Source: Rhodopirellula sp. (GTDB lineage Bacteria > Planctomycetota > Planctomycetia > Pirellulales > Thermoguttaceae). From it: 64,000 nucleotides of DNA. Every line of letters starts with the position of its first letter. Position 1 is the stretch's first letter. The position numbers were made by a program, and so were the translations under genes. This document shows, piece after piece, positions 6,810-15,522 of this stretch. The notes under the pieces were generated by a model. That model was not told the DNA's origin, made no database searches, and saw nothing but the letters and a program-made list of their open reading frames with translations. The stretch covers positions 1 through 64,000 of the forward strand of contig JAAYEH010000281.1 in the NCBI GenBank assembly GCA_012728855.1, read 5' to 3'.

Positions 6810-7200
6810 GGGTACGCGCCCTCCCAAGGCCGAACTTCGAATTCTGCGGCCGCGCAGGCGGCCGAAAGCGTCTTTTGCGGCCCCACCGGCTGCATAAAGC
6901 GCAATACAATGCGCGCTCAATATAGCTCCTAAGTCGTCAGGCTGCAAGACAGTGCGTCGACGCCTTACAGCAACGGCCAGCGTGTTCTGCGGACCGCATA
7001 TCCCGCGAAAACCGAAACGCCGTGCGTCTTCTCCGGACGGCTCGGACCGTAGAACACCCACGCACATCCACCGCCCCATGGAGCCCCAAATCCCTCTTGA
7101 TGAACGATTTGCGTCCAATACACGCCCGCCGCCTGGAGGGGTTCTGCGGCCGGTGCGGACCGCAGAAGACGATTTCCGTCGAAAGGGCGGGGGAAGCTAG
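6810..7200. other. Integrase-proximal region without a convincing gene
   Basis: This stretch should hold attI and the first cassette boundary. It has a GCCGAAC core at 6829-6835 and a small inverted repeat TTCTGCGG/CCGCAGAA at 7142-7167 beside a GTTCTGC core, but no complete attC or attI could be drawn. A minus-strand frame of 80 residues (6965-7207) exists but shows no ribosome binding site or known motif. Confidence 0.4.
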
Positions 7201-7229
7201 TTGACAAGTGTTCGTATGTTTAGTATCTA
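7201..7229 (+). promoter_or_regulatory. Candidate intI promoter
   Basis: TTGACA (7201-7206) and TATCTA (7224-7229) are separated by 17 bp, in a locally AT-rich patch 100 bp before the integrase start. The -35 box is consensus and the -10 box is weaker. No LexA-type operator was recognised. Confidence 0.4.
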
Positions 7230-7329
7230 TACAGCCGTTAATCTATGCATGCCCCGCGCGACGGCTCCCGCTCGTCGCGGAAGCCCTTTGCCGCGCCAGG
7301 TTCTCGGCTACATCCTGGGAGACTTCGCC

Positions 7330-8168
7330 ATGACTCACCCCCGCGGATCGACTCCTTCCGACTCCAGCAAACCGAAACTGCTCGACCAGGTCCGGCACCA
7401 TTGCCGCGCCCGCCACTTGGCGCTCAGCACCGAGCACGCCTACGTCAACTGGATCCGGCGATTCATCCTCTTCCACCATAAGCGGCACCCGCTCGAGATG
7501 GGCGCCGCGGAGGTGAGCGCATTTCTCACCCACCTCGCCGTCGAAGGCCACGTCGCGGCGTCAACTCAGAATCAAGCCCTCTCGGCAATCCTCCTCCTAT
7601 ATCGTGAGGTGCTCCAACGCGACTTCGGCTGGCTCCAGGATGTGGTACGCGCCAAGAAGCCAAAACGACTGCCTGTCGTCTTCAGCCCAGAGGAGGCGGT
7701 CGCCATTCTCGCCCAGTTGCGCGGCGTACGCTGGCTGATGGGCGTGCAGCTCTACGGCGGTGGCCTGCGACTGATGGAATGCCTCCGTTTACGCGTTAAG
7801 GACCTGGATTTCGAACGCCTTCAGGTCACGATCCGCGATGGAAAAGGCGAGAAAGACCGTATCACGCTGTTGCCGGAAATACTGGTTAATCCGCTAAACA
7901 CGGCAATTGCCACACGTTTCGCCATTCGTTTGCCACGCATCTACTGGCCGATGGCACCGACATCCGCACGGTGCAGGAGCTGTTGGGACACAAAGACGTC
8001 CGAACGACCCAGATCTACACGCACGTCCTGAAGTTCAACGGCTTCGCCGTCCGAAGTCCCGTCGATCGTTTCTGGACCTCCGCTCTGCAACAACGCCCCG
8101 GTGGCGCAACTGCCCATCAGAGCGGACCGCGCAAACCGTCGTGCCGCCCACTTGACAACCCGCAATAG
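7330..8168 (+). pseudogene. intI: Integron integrase (IntI-type tyrosine recombinase), internally deleted
   Basis: The frame from the ATG at 7330 matches IntI proteins: the N-terminal core-binding domain LLDQVRHHCRARHLALSTEH, then LLYREVLQRDFGWLQDVVRA, and the catalytic-domain start with the first active Arg in GGLRLMECLRLRVKDLDF. Homology stops after KDRITLLPE (about 7881). The next recognisable block, [16 protein letters not shown] through [17 protein letters not shown] with the HxxR and H..Y active residues, starts at 7908 in another frame and ends at 8168. About 80-100 residues, including the integron-specific insertion, are missing. Both a deletion and a frameshift prevent an active recombinase. 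Confidence 0.85.
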
Positions 8169-8352
8169 GCCCGCCAGCCGGTACAAAAGACGCCGCTCGC
8201 CCGCTCTGCCGGAGTTCGGGCCCGACGCACCGTATTGGCTCGCCAGAGATAAGGCAGCCCGCCAGAAATGATCTACCCTGAAAACGAGTTTTCTGGTATT
8301 CAAGGGTCTCGAATGGATTCGAGGACTCTGGGAGGTTTTCAGGGAGGAGATC

Positions 8353-9084
8353 ATGCTGAGGGAACTGACTGAGGACGTGTTGGAGACGATCAAATCCGCG
8401 GCGAGAAAGGCGACTGGGTACAAGCGTCGGCAGTTTCAAGCCGAGATGGCTCTGAAGTACTGCCAGGGCAGTCCCCGGCGAACGGAACGAGTCTTCGGAT
8501 GGGGACGCGATGCCGTGAACACGGGGCTAAACGAACTGCGCACCGGTATCCGTTGCCACGACAATTTCACGGCCCGTGGACGTCACAAGACCGAAGAAGA
8601 GCACCCGGAAATTACCAAGCAAATTCACAGCTTCGTCGAGCCGGCCACGCAAGCAGACCCGAAGTTTCAGACACCGTTTGCCTACACGCGGATGACGGCC
8701 AAGGCTGTGCAACAGCAACTGGAGGCAATGGCCCAGCCTGGAGAGGATGGCACTCCCCCGCCTATTCCTTCCGAGCGCTCCGTGTATCGGATTTTGAATC
8801 GGTTGACCGTGACCGCCGAAGAGTTCATTCGCCGTTTCCTGCAGCATGTGCTGCCAAGCGGTTTTCAGAAGGTCCGGCACTTCGGCTTCGCCCATGCGCG
8901 CCAGCGGATCGATCGGGAGTGGCTGAAAATGCTGGTCACCGTCACGCTGAATTTCGTCTATGTGTTGCTCGTGGCTGCCAAGCCGCTACCGGTCGCCCAT
9001 CCTCCGACGTGTCCGGATTGTGGCGCCGAGATGACTTACATCGGCTTCCTTCCCGCGCCGGTGGCACGATTGGATAGCAGCTAA
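8353..9084 (+). pseudogene. Chimeric transposase remnant (ISAzo13-like head, IS91-like tail)
   Basis: This is a single open frame of 243 residues made of two unrelated parts. Residues 1 to about 150 match the N-terminus of ISAzo13-type transposases, with FVEPATQADPKFQTPFAYTR and SERSVYRILNRL. From about residue 152 the sequence becomes the C-terminal part of an IS91-type (Y2) transposase: AEEFIRRFLQHVLPSGFQKV then RHFGF, ending in a Cys pair CPDCGAEMTYIGFLP. Neither part is complete: the ISAzo13-type DDE domain and the IS91 HUH and tyrosine region are absent. It is most likely an insertion of one element into another followed by deletion. Start RBS: GGGAGGAGATC. Confidence 0.7.
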
Positions 9085-9225
9085 ACCAAGCAAAGCCGTA
9101 CGACCTCACACCGCGACTGGCACTCAGACGCGGCGCCGGGGAAGCTCGCTTTCGGCGACGCCTCACGCCTCCTACGCTGAGGGTCCGCACCGGCGGCGAA
9201 AATCGGAGCTGCCCGCCGCGGGCTA

Positions 9226-9350
9226 CTTGAACCAGGGATTAGATTGTGGCTGGGCCTCTCTCCTGCCACGTCCACTCGGGCATCCAATCTCTCGCCGCGC
9301 CACGTCGTCCCCTTCGGCCGCCGCACAATCTAATCCTTCATAAGTTCGGC
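9226..9350 (+). other. attC-like site, copy 2 of the long repeat
   Basis: The sequence is nearly identical to 74-198, with cores CTTGAAC (9226-9232) and GTTCGGC (9344-9350) and the same GGATTAGATTGTG/CACAATCTAATCC arms. The similarity spans about 9214-9352 against 62-200. It lies just before a plus-strand VapBC-type pair, so here it borders a cassette reading in the other direction. Confidence 0.75.
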
Positions 9351-9364
9351 GGCCAGCCCCCTAC

Positions 9365-9370
9365 TATAAT
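9365..9370 (+). promoter_or_regulatory. Candidate -10 box of the VapBC-type pair
   Basis: A perfect TATAAT ends 6 bp before the ATG at 9377. No good -35 is present at 16-18 bp. If used, it would give a leaderless mRNA. Chance is possible, though AT-rich hexamers are rare in this GC-rich context. Confidence 0.3.
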
Positions 9371-9376
9371 AATCCC

Positions 9377-9616
9377 ATGAGCACCATCAGCGTGCAAGAC
9401 ATTCAGCGTGACCTCCTCGCTTTTCTCCGACGAGTGGAGGCGGGCGAGTCATTCCTCGTCGTCAGCGGCCAACGCCCAATGGCTGAAATCCGCCCTGTGG
9501 CGGCCCCGGCGGGCCAACTGCGTCCCTTCGGGCTGTGCGCCGGCCAGTTCGTGGTTCCCCCAGACTTCGATTCGCCCTTGCCGGAGAAAATCCTTGAGGA
9601 GTTCGAGGGAGCATGA
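9377..9616 (+). CDS. Phd/YefM-like antitoxin
   Basis: This 79-residue protein begins MSTISVQDIQRDLLAFLRRV and continues EAGESFLVVSGQRPMAEIRP, the standard Phd/YefM fold: an N-terminal DNA-binding beta-alpha unit, then a flexible toxin-binding tail. The 4 bp overlap with the downstream PIN-domain gene (ATGA at 9613-9616) indicates translational coupling. The family usually binds its own promoter. The gene lies 26 bp after the attC-like site at 9226-9350, as a cassette-borne module would. Confidence 0.8.
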   Translation: MSTISVQDIQRDLLAFLRRVEAGESFLVVSGQRPMAEIRPVAAPAGQLRPFGLCAGQFVVPPDFDSPLPEKILEEFEGA

Positions 9617-10005
9617 GACTTCTCCTCGATACCCACGTCTTCCTCTGGTACATCAGCGCCGCCCCCGAGTTGCCGGTCGCCTTCCGGGACGCAATTCGCG
9701 AACCTGCCAGCGAGGTCTACCTGAGCGTCGCGTCGGTGTGGGAGGCGGTGATCAAGCACGCCCTGGGGAAATTACCTTTGCCGCAGGCTCCCGAGAAATA
9801 CCTCCCGCGGCAACGCGAAGCTCACAAGGTCGCGACTTTACCCATCGAGGAGGCGGCCATCTCTCATCTTGTCAGCCTTTCCCCGTTGCACCGCGACCCC
9901 TTCGACCGCATCCTGGTTGCGCAAGCATTACAGCACGGCCTGACGTTGGTCACGGTGGACGACGCGGTTCGAGCCTACCCCATGCCTCTACTTCATGCCT
10001 CCTGA
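9613..10005 (+). CDS. vapC: VapC-like PIN-domain toxin
   Basis: This 130-residue PIN-domain protein starts LLLDTHVFLWYISAAPELP, with the first metal-binding Asp at residue 5, a conserved Glu in SVASVWEAVIKHALGK, and HRDPFDRILVAQALQHG with further acidic residues. The C-terminal VTVDDAVRAYPMPLL is typical of this VapC group. The length matches the family. All four acidic positions seem to be present, so it is likely an active ribonuclease held in check by the preceding antitoxin. Confidence 0.85.
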   Translation: MRLLLDTHVFLWYISAAPELPVAFRDAIREPASEVYLSVASVWEAVIKHALGKLPLPQAPEKYLPRQREAHKVATLPIEEAAISHLVSLSPLHRDPFDRILVAQALQHGLTLVTVDDAVRAYPMPLLHAS

Positions 10006-11164
10006 GCGATTGGTATCGTTTCCCTCGCCGAACGACAGGGATGACCGGGTGGCCGGGAGCGAGCCAGCCATCCCAAAAACCTCAGCTAGCCCCCTTCCCG
10101 AAACTTGGCCCGAAAAGGGAGAAGCGGGCTACGGCCAGTCGCTGATCCGCCCCCTCACTGCTTCTCGAATCCAATATGTTCGGCTCCTCCCCGCTTCGGC
10201 CGACTTTTTAGACACCCGACTTTCGGCCGGTGCGAACCTGCACGCACGCCCTCCAACGTAAACCCGCTGCCGCCGCCTACTTGCGCCCCAGAGTCTCGTC
10301 CGACCAAAAACCGGAAAAGCCGACATGGCGAAAAACTCCCTCGGCCCGGCTCCCTGCCGAAATTCTCCTCATCCCCTGGCCCAGAAAACTGCTTGACCGA
10401 TCGCGCCGCATCGACCATGCTCAAACAAGAATAGTGGACGTACGATCACGTCCATTCCCCGGAGCCGGATCCAGCCGCTGTCGTGGCCCGGCGCCGGCAG
10501 CTCCTTGGCAATTTGGTCCATGATTCGAGTTCTCCCGGTCGCCGGCGGACGGGATCGCGGTCTCTTTCCGCCCCACGTGCCCGCCGTCCTCCAGCGCCAG
10601 CAACGGCAGAATCCTGAGAAGCCCTAGCCAAACCGGAACTGGCTTCCGGCTCTCACAATGTGAGATGCCAACAGCGCAAGAAACGGGCACCTCCTCCCTC
10701 AGAAGCGCGTGGCCGCCATGTCCCCTCGGATTTGAGAAATCGCCAACTTGGTGGCCACACCCGCCCGTGCCAATCGTCGCATGCGCCGTGCAGTTACTCC
10801 TCCAGCGCTTGTCAGATACCCTGGAGTGTGTCCAGCAGCTTTATCGGCGGGCCAACGGGCGCGTCTTCGGGGGAAACCGCTTTCCCAATCTGCTGGTCGG
10901 GCCGCGGGCCGGTTCGCAGCGGCCCCGCTTGGTGCTGGCGCCGAAATCGCCGGGCTTCGACGATCCTGCCCAGCGAAGATGATCGGCGGTATCTCGACTC
11001 TCGATCCGGTCCGAAATGACCTTGGGATCGATGTGGAAGAGGAACGGCACCGACGACTGGTTGTGGAAGAGTGAGTGTGTTATGCTGCCCGAGTGATGCC
11101 GCGAGGAAGGCGTTGGCCTTCAAAGTCCCGAAGAATCAAACGTCACACAGGAAGGGAGAACAGA
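10006..11164. other. 1.1 kb stretch without a recognisable gene
   Basis: A GCCGAAC core at about 10029 followed by GATGACCGGGTGGCCGGG looks like the left half of an attC for the VapBC cassette, but no matching right half was found. Beyond it, open frames on both strands are compositional and carry no motif, signal peptide or ribosome binding site that I trust. It may be decayed cassette or mobile DNA between the integron and the stable chromosome. Confidence 0.5.
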
Positions 11165-12256
11165 ATGAGGAGACATCTTGTCTTGGTCGTTGTCGTTTTT
11201 TCGATCAGTGCTGCCGCTGCCTTTGGTCAGGATAAAATCCAGCTTCATCCGAAAGCGGAAAACTACCCCTCGAAATTTGGCGGGCCGTTCGTCCATATTC
11301 CCAACGGCGGAATCCTGACGCTCGCCGGAACGGAAGCTCATGTCAGCTTTGACAAGGGAAGAAGCTGGCAGTCGTATCCCGCGATTCCGGCGGCGGATTT
11401 CAGTTTTGGCGATCGATCGATCGACCGGACCAAGGACGGCGTGATCGTCTCGATCTTCTGCAATCACAAAGAAATGCGTTCCGGAAAACAAGGGTGGGGC
11501 AAGGGAACGCCCGAGGAATGGCAAATCCCCGTCTATTCGATTCGGAGCACGGACGACGGAAAGACCTGGTCCGCTCCGCTTGCGATTCAGCGCGACTGGG
11601 TTGGAGCCCTGCGTGCCATGGTCGTGCTCGAAAGCGGCCGGATCGTGATCGCAACCATGGCAATCCAGCCCTGGGAGCACGTCATTCCCGTCTATTATTC
11701 CGACGACCAGGGAAAGAGCTGGACGAAAACACAAACCATCACGATGGAAGGTTCGAAGATCAACGACCACGACGGGGCGATGGAACCGAAACTCATCGAA
11801 CTCGCCGATCATTCCGTGTTCATGCTGATTCGAACGACCAAGGGAACCTTCTACCGATCGATCTCCAAAGACGGCGGCCTCACCTGGTCGAAACCCGATT
11901 CGACCGGGATTCAGAACAACAACTCGTTCGGCGAACTTGCGCGGCTGCACGACGGGCGACTGATTCTCGTCTGGAACCGTGACGACAAATACCCTCCGTT
12001 CGGTTACGTTCCGGATCCGAAAGACTGGCCACTGGAGGATATGAGTTACAGTTGGATCAAACGACGCAACAAGCTCTCGGTTGCCATGTCGGCCGACGAC
12101 GGCAAGACATGGTCGGAACCGGTGGTGGTCGCCTCGACCGAAAACGAAAAAGTCTGGATCGCCTATGCGGTCTTCTTTGAAATTGAGCCGGGCGTATTCT
12201 GGATCAACACCGGTCAGGGTAAAGTTCGACTGCAAATCCGGGCAAGAGACCTTTAG
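11165..12256 (+). CDS. Secreted sialidase/BNR-repeat-like protein
   Basis: This 363-residue protein starts at an ATG at 11165 with AAGGGAG upstream; the longer frame from 11075 adds nothing. It has a signal peptide, MRRHLVLVVVVFSISAAAAF with a Gly-Gln cleavage region. Repeated Asp-box-like motifs appear (SFDKGRSWQS, STDDGKTWSA, SDDQGKSWTK, SKDGGLTWSK, SADDGKTWSE), which define the six-bladed beta-propeller of sialidases (GH33-like). The role would be periplasmic or extracellular removal of sialic acid or a related residue from glycans. Many planctomycete members of this fold have no tested activity, so substrate is open. Confidence 0.8.
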   Translation: MRRHLVLVVVVFSISAAAAFGQDKIQLHPKAENYPSKFGGPFVHIPNGGILTLAGTEAHVSFDKGRSWQSYPAIPAADFSFGDRSIDRTKDGVIVSIFCNHKEMRSGKQGWGKGTPEEWQIPVYSIRSTDDGKTWSAPLAIQRDWVGALRAMVVLESGRIVIATMAIQPWEHVIPVYYSDDQGKSWTKTQTITMEGSKINDHDGAMEPKLIELADHSVFMLIRTTKGTFYRSISKDGGLTWSKPDSTGIQNNNSFGELARLHDGRLILVWNRDDKYPPFGYVPDPKDWPLEDMSYSWIKRRNKLSVAMSADDGKTWSEPVVVASTENEKVWIAYAVFFEIEPGVFWINTGQGKVRLQIRARDL

Positions 12257-12425
12257 TGGTCCTGACGAGATCGTTGCGGTAACACCATGCTGAATTTGCC
12301 ACGGCGAACGCTGGAAATATCCGGATCAAGACGCTGTAGCCCGCGGAAGTCGAGAGACCGGAGCCAGGCATTCCAGCCGGCTCTCGACACCCAATAATCT
12401 TGCACGATGCCGGAAGGAGAACATC

Positions 12426-13322
12426 ATGTTTCGTAGAGACCTATTTTCGATGGGCGCGGCGGTTTTGCTCGTTGCGGCGACGGCGCAGCAGGGATTGGGC
12501 GAGTCGGCCGCCGATCGGACGGCGGCAATCCGTGGCACGTGGGGAACGTATGCCGGTGAGCCGCGGGCGATGGACGGCCGCGTCGATATTGATCGGCTCC
12601 TGAACGAATTGGTCGATCTGAAGGCCAATACCTACCATTGGCTGATCTGGCACGCGGCGACCGATTGGGAGGATCTCCAGACGTTTCTTCCGGCGGCGCG
12701 AAAGGAAGGGATCCGGGTTTGGGTGAGCCTCGTGCCACCGTCGGAGTCACCGCCGCAGACGAAAAACTATTCCGAGCCGTTTCGGTTGGACTATCTCCGC
12801 TGGGCCGAGGAAATTGCCCGCCTAAGCGTGCGGGAGCCGAGTCTGGTGGCCTGGTCGATCGACGACTACACGCACAACCTGCGATACTTCACGCCCGAGA
12901 AGATGCGCGAGATCCTCGCGGCGATCAGCCGGATCAATCCGAAGCTCGCGTTCGTGCCGTGCAGCTATTTTCCCGCGGTGACGCCGAAGTTCGCCGAACA
13001 ATACCGCGGACTTTTCGACGGCCTGCTGTTTCCGTACCGGCACGAGTCGTCCGGCGCCAATCTGACCGATGCCGGGCTGGTCGAGGATGAGGTTGCCAAG
13101 ATTCGTCAGCTTGTCGGGCCGGACGTGCCGGTGCTGGTCGACGTCTACGCGACCGGGCACAGTCGCTTGGGCCAATCGACGCCCGAGTATGTCGAGCAGG
13201 TGATGATGGCCGGCAAGAAGACGAGCGACGGCGTGCTCGTCTACTGCCACCAGAATCCGAGTTCGAAAAAATACGCCGTCGCCAAACGGCTGTTTCACGA
13301 GTGGGCGGAGAAGAATCCCTAA
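12426..13322 (+). CDS. Secreted TIM-barrel-like protein of unknown specificity
   Basis: This 298-residue protein starts at an ATG at 12426 with AAGGAG 8 bp upstream. The N-terminus MFRRDLFSMGAAVLLVAATA is a signal peptide with a twin-Arg start, so Tat export is possible. The body contains LVDLKANTYHWLIWH, GIRVWVSLVPPSESPP and SLVAWSIDDYTHN, resembling a beta/alpha barrel of glycoside-hydrolase type, with the acidic DD around residue 143 in a plausible active-site strand. No exact family is recognised. It lies 170 bp after the sialidase-like gene on the same strand and may act on the same glycan. Confidence 0.6.
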   Translation: MFRRDLFSMGAAVLLVAATAQQGLGESAADRTAAIRGTWGTYAGEPRAMDGRVDIDRLLNELVDLKANTYHWLIWHAATDWEDLQTFLPAARKEGIRVWVSLVPPSESPPQTKNYSEPFRLDYLRWAEEIARLSVREPSLVAWSIDDYTHNLRYFTPEKMREILAAISRINPKLAFVPCSYFPAVTPKFAEQYRGLFDGLLFPYRHESSGANLTDAGLVEDEVAKIRQLVGPDVPVLVDVYATGHSRLGQSTPEYVEQVMMAGKKTSDGVLVYCHQNPSSKKYAVAKRLFHEWAEKNP

Positions 13323-13357
13323 ATGGCCTTGGGCGACTCCGGAAGTTCCGCTTCTGG

Positions 13358-13430
13358 GTGTGGCACTGTTTGTGATTGGGCGGATTCTCCACTTTTGCAA
13401 AACCTGCCACAATCACAAGCAGCGCCACAC
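13358..13430. repeat. Family-3 hairpin repeat (copy 1)
   Basis: The left arm 13358-13378 begins GTGTGGCACTGTTTGTGATT. The right arm 13410-13430 pairs with it at 19 of 21 positions around a 31 nt loop. The core CACTGTTTGTGATTG/CAATCACAAGCAG recurs near 54.2 kb. It sits between two plus-strand genes. Confidence 0.75.
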
Positions 13431-13480
13431 GAGTGTTGTTCTCTTGCAGGAATCTCGCAAGGTTAACTTGAGGATCGCAG

Positions 13481-14761
13481 ATGCCGGACTGGCAGGTGGT
13501 AGTGGTTGGCGCGGGAGCGGCCGGATTGATGGCGGCGGCCCGCGCGGCACGGCGCGGACGGCAGACGCTCTTGTTGGAAAAAAACCGCAAGCCGGGCGTA
13601 AAGATCCTCATGTCGGGAGGGACGCGGTGCAACCTCACCCATGCGACCGATGCGCGAGGAATCGTCGAGGCTTACGGCTCATCGGGCCGCTTTCTCCATT
13701 CGGCCCTTGCCGCACTCGGGCCGCAAGACGTGGTAGCGCTGTTCGAGGCGGAGGGTGTGCCGACCAAGGTCGAGGAGACAGGCAAAGTCTTTCCCAAGAG
13801 TAATAAGGCCGCCGATGTGTTGGCAGCGCTGATTCGCGCGATGCGCGGCAGCGGCGCCGAATTGGCGTTGGAAGAGCCTCTGGAGGATCTTCGCATTGAG
13901 GCCGGCGGCTTCCGCCTCGTCACGCGGCGGCGAGAGCTGACTGCCGGCAAAGTTATCCTGACCAGCGGCGGAAAGTCCTATCCCGGCTGCGGCACGACGG
14001 GCGACGGCTACCGTTGGGCGCAAGCGCTGGGGCACACGATTGTCCGGCCGCGGCCGGCTCTCGTGCCGATCCGGTCCGATGCCGCCTGGCTGCCGGAACT
14101 GAAAGGGATTACAATCCCCGACGTTCTCGTACGCGTGGCGGAGACCGACGACACGTCGGCCAACCGGCAGGGCGGCCCGCGCCGGTCGCCGCTCACGCGA
14201 GGCGACGTGCTGACCCAGCGGCGCGGCTCCTTCTTGTGTACGCATTTCGGAGTATCCGGTCCGGTCGCCCTCGACGTGAGCCGGGCCATCACCGGCCACG
14301 ATCAGCCGCGAATGCTCGACCTTGTCTGCGACTTCTTGCCGGAGGTCGACGAGGAATCGTTGGCCGAGCAGCTCGCTCGCGAGGCGCAGTCGGCCGGCAA
14401 GAGGCGGCTGGGCACGATTCTTGCCCAATGGACCGTCGGCCGTTTGGCCGAGGTGTTTCTCCAGCGCGCAGCGATTGCCGCGGACCGCCGCGCCGCCGAT
14501 CTGAGCAAAGTCGAACGGCTGCGCCTGGTGGGATCGATGAAACGGCTGGCGATTCCCGTGGCGGGCACGCTCGGTTTCGAGAAAGCGGAAGTGACCGCCG
14601 GTGGAGTCGCTTTGGATGAGGTCGATTCCCGCACGCTCCAGGGCAAACGCGTCGCGAACCTCTACTTCGCGGGCGAACTCCTGGATCTCGACGGCCCGAT
14701 CGGCGGCTACAATTTCCAGGCTGCCTTCAGCACCGGATGGCTGGCGGGCGAGAGGTGCTGA
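13481..14761 (+). CDS. HI0933/BaiN-family FAD-dependent oxidoreductase
   Basis: This 426-residue protein has an FAD dinucleotide-binding motif at the start (VVVVGAGAAGLMAAARAA), then EKNRKPGVKILMSGGTRCNL, the fingerprint of the HI0933/YhiN/BaiN flavoproteins. The C-terminus closes with AGELLDLDGPIGGYNFQAAF, also diagnostic and part of the FAD site. The length fits the family. Members are cytoplasmic flavoproteins, and BaiN is linked to reduction of bile-acid intermediates in gut bacteria; the planctomycete substrate is unknown. It stands alone, with a family-2 repeat just downstream. Confidence 0.9.
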   Translation: MPDWQVVVVGAGAAGLMAAARAARRGRQTLLLEKNRKPGVKILMSGGTRCNLTHATDARGIVEAYGSSGRFLHSALAALGPQDVVALFEAEGVPTKVEETGKVFPKSNKAADVLAALIRAMRGSGAELALEEPLEDLRIEAGGFRLVTRRRELTAGKVILTSGGKSYPGCGTTGDGYRWAQALGHTIVRPRPALVPIRSDAAWLPELKGITIPDVLVRVAETDDTSANRQGGPRRSPLTRGDVLTQRRGSFLCTHFGVSGPVALDVSRAITGHDQPRMLDLVCDFLPEVDEESLAEQLAREAQSAGKRRLGTILAQWTVGRLAEVFLQRAAIAADRRAADLSKVERLRLVGSMKRLAIPVAGTLGFEKAEVTAGGVALDEVDSRTLQGKRVANLYFAGELLDLDGPIGGYNFQAAFSTGWLAGERC

Positions 14762-14829
14762 GAGTCGCGAGCCGCGAGTCGAGAGTCGAGACTGCCCGTT
14801 TGGAGAGCAGCCGCTGTGGCGCCCGGCAC

Positions 14830-14954
14830 GGTAACCGTTCACGGGGCGGTCGGGGACTGGTCCATTTTTCGGCCAGTTGAGGTGTTTTGGGAACAAGGAC
14901 GTTGGCCGAAAACATGGATCTGTCCCCCTCTCTTCCGCCCCGTGAACGGTTACC
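14830..14954. repeat. Family-2 palindromic repeat (copy a)
   Basis: The outer arms GGTAACCGTTCACGGGGCGG (14830-14849) and its exact complement (14935-14954) enclose a core. The core begins GGGGACTGGTCCATTTTTCG and ends AAAACATGGATCTGTCCCC. Related cores occur near 17.2, 21.5 and 39.6 kb. Confidence 0.8.
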
Positions 14955-15522
14955 CGGCACGTCGCCGCGAGCCTTTTGGATCGAAGCAATCACCTGGCGG
15001 ATCTACTGGAAGATAATGCGCAGCCTGCTTGCGGATTTCCCGGCCCGAAAGCCTCAGCAGCGAACAACGAATGCGGCATAAACTACCCCGAGAGCCCGCT
15101 GAAGACGGCTGGAGGAAAGAATCACCGGTCGGATCGAATCTGCAAAACGTGACCCGACCAATTCATCGGAAGGCCCTTGACGCAATGGGCTCTTTCAGGG
15201 AAGGGACGGATCTGCGGGAGCCCCATGTGAGCAAGCACTTGGCGCCATCCGGCCCGTTGTGCAAGCACTCGCACCCCCGCTGCCCTGGATATCGTCCAGA
15301 CCGAACGCATGGCAGCATGAGGCGATCGCTCGCACCTACTTATGGCTATTTATTATACAACCACAGAAAGGGATTGACTTTCTTGGATTGGTGGGTTAAG
15401 GTCGAAGCATCTTCGATAGGTTGAGCACCGCCCGCGTGGCTCCGCGTGGGGCCAACGAGGCGTTTGGATACGGTTGCTTCTCTTTTCCGTTGTGTCCCTG
15501 CTCTTGCTCGGAGGTACCTATC
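14955..15522. other. 570 bp without a recognisable gene
   Basis: Short open frames are present on both strands but have no motif or usable ribosome binding site. The last 100 bp, with GTTGTGTCCCTG and CGGAGGTACC, form the leader of the DUF1559 gene. Confidence 0.4.

Larger units (their letters stand above)
62..9352. mobile_element. Chromosomal integron-like gene cassette array with remnant integrase
   Basis: About ten compact minus-strand gene units are each followed by a 95-125 bp inverted-repeat site with GCCGAAC/GTTCGGC-like outer cores. They run leftward, away from a plus-strand integron-type tyrosine recombinase at 7330-8168. This is the standard integron layout, with intI divergent from the array. 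Most genes start within 10-30 bp of one core and end within or just before the next. An identical-type site lies on the far side of the integrase (9226-9350). The array may extend left of base 1. The integrase is broken, so new integrase would have to come from elsewhere in the cell. Confidence is high for the array and moderate for the exact limits. Confidence 0.85.

Noticed and set aside
6965..7207. 80-residue minus-strand frame next to the integrase
   Set aside because: Could be a first cassette gene, but no ribosome binding site and no complete attC after it.
26..9400. Composite transposon explained by the 139 bp direct repeats
   Set aside because: The repeats have attC-type cores and stems and no transposase or insertion-sequence ends of their own, so an integron origin explains them better.
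10421..10690. 89-residue minus-strand frame
   Set aside because: No ribosome binding site, no motif; composition typical of chance frames in GC-rich DNA.
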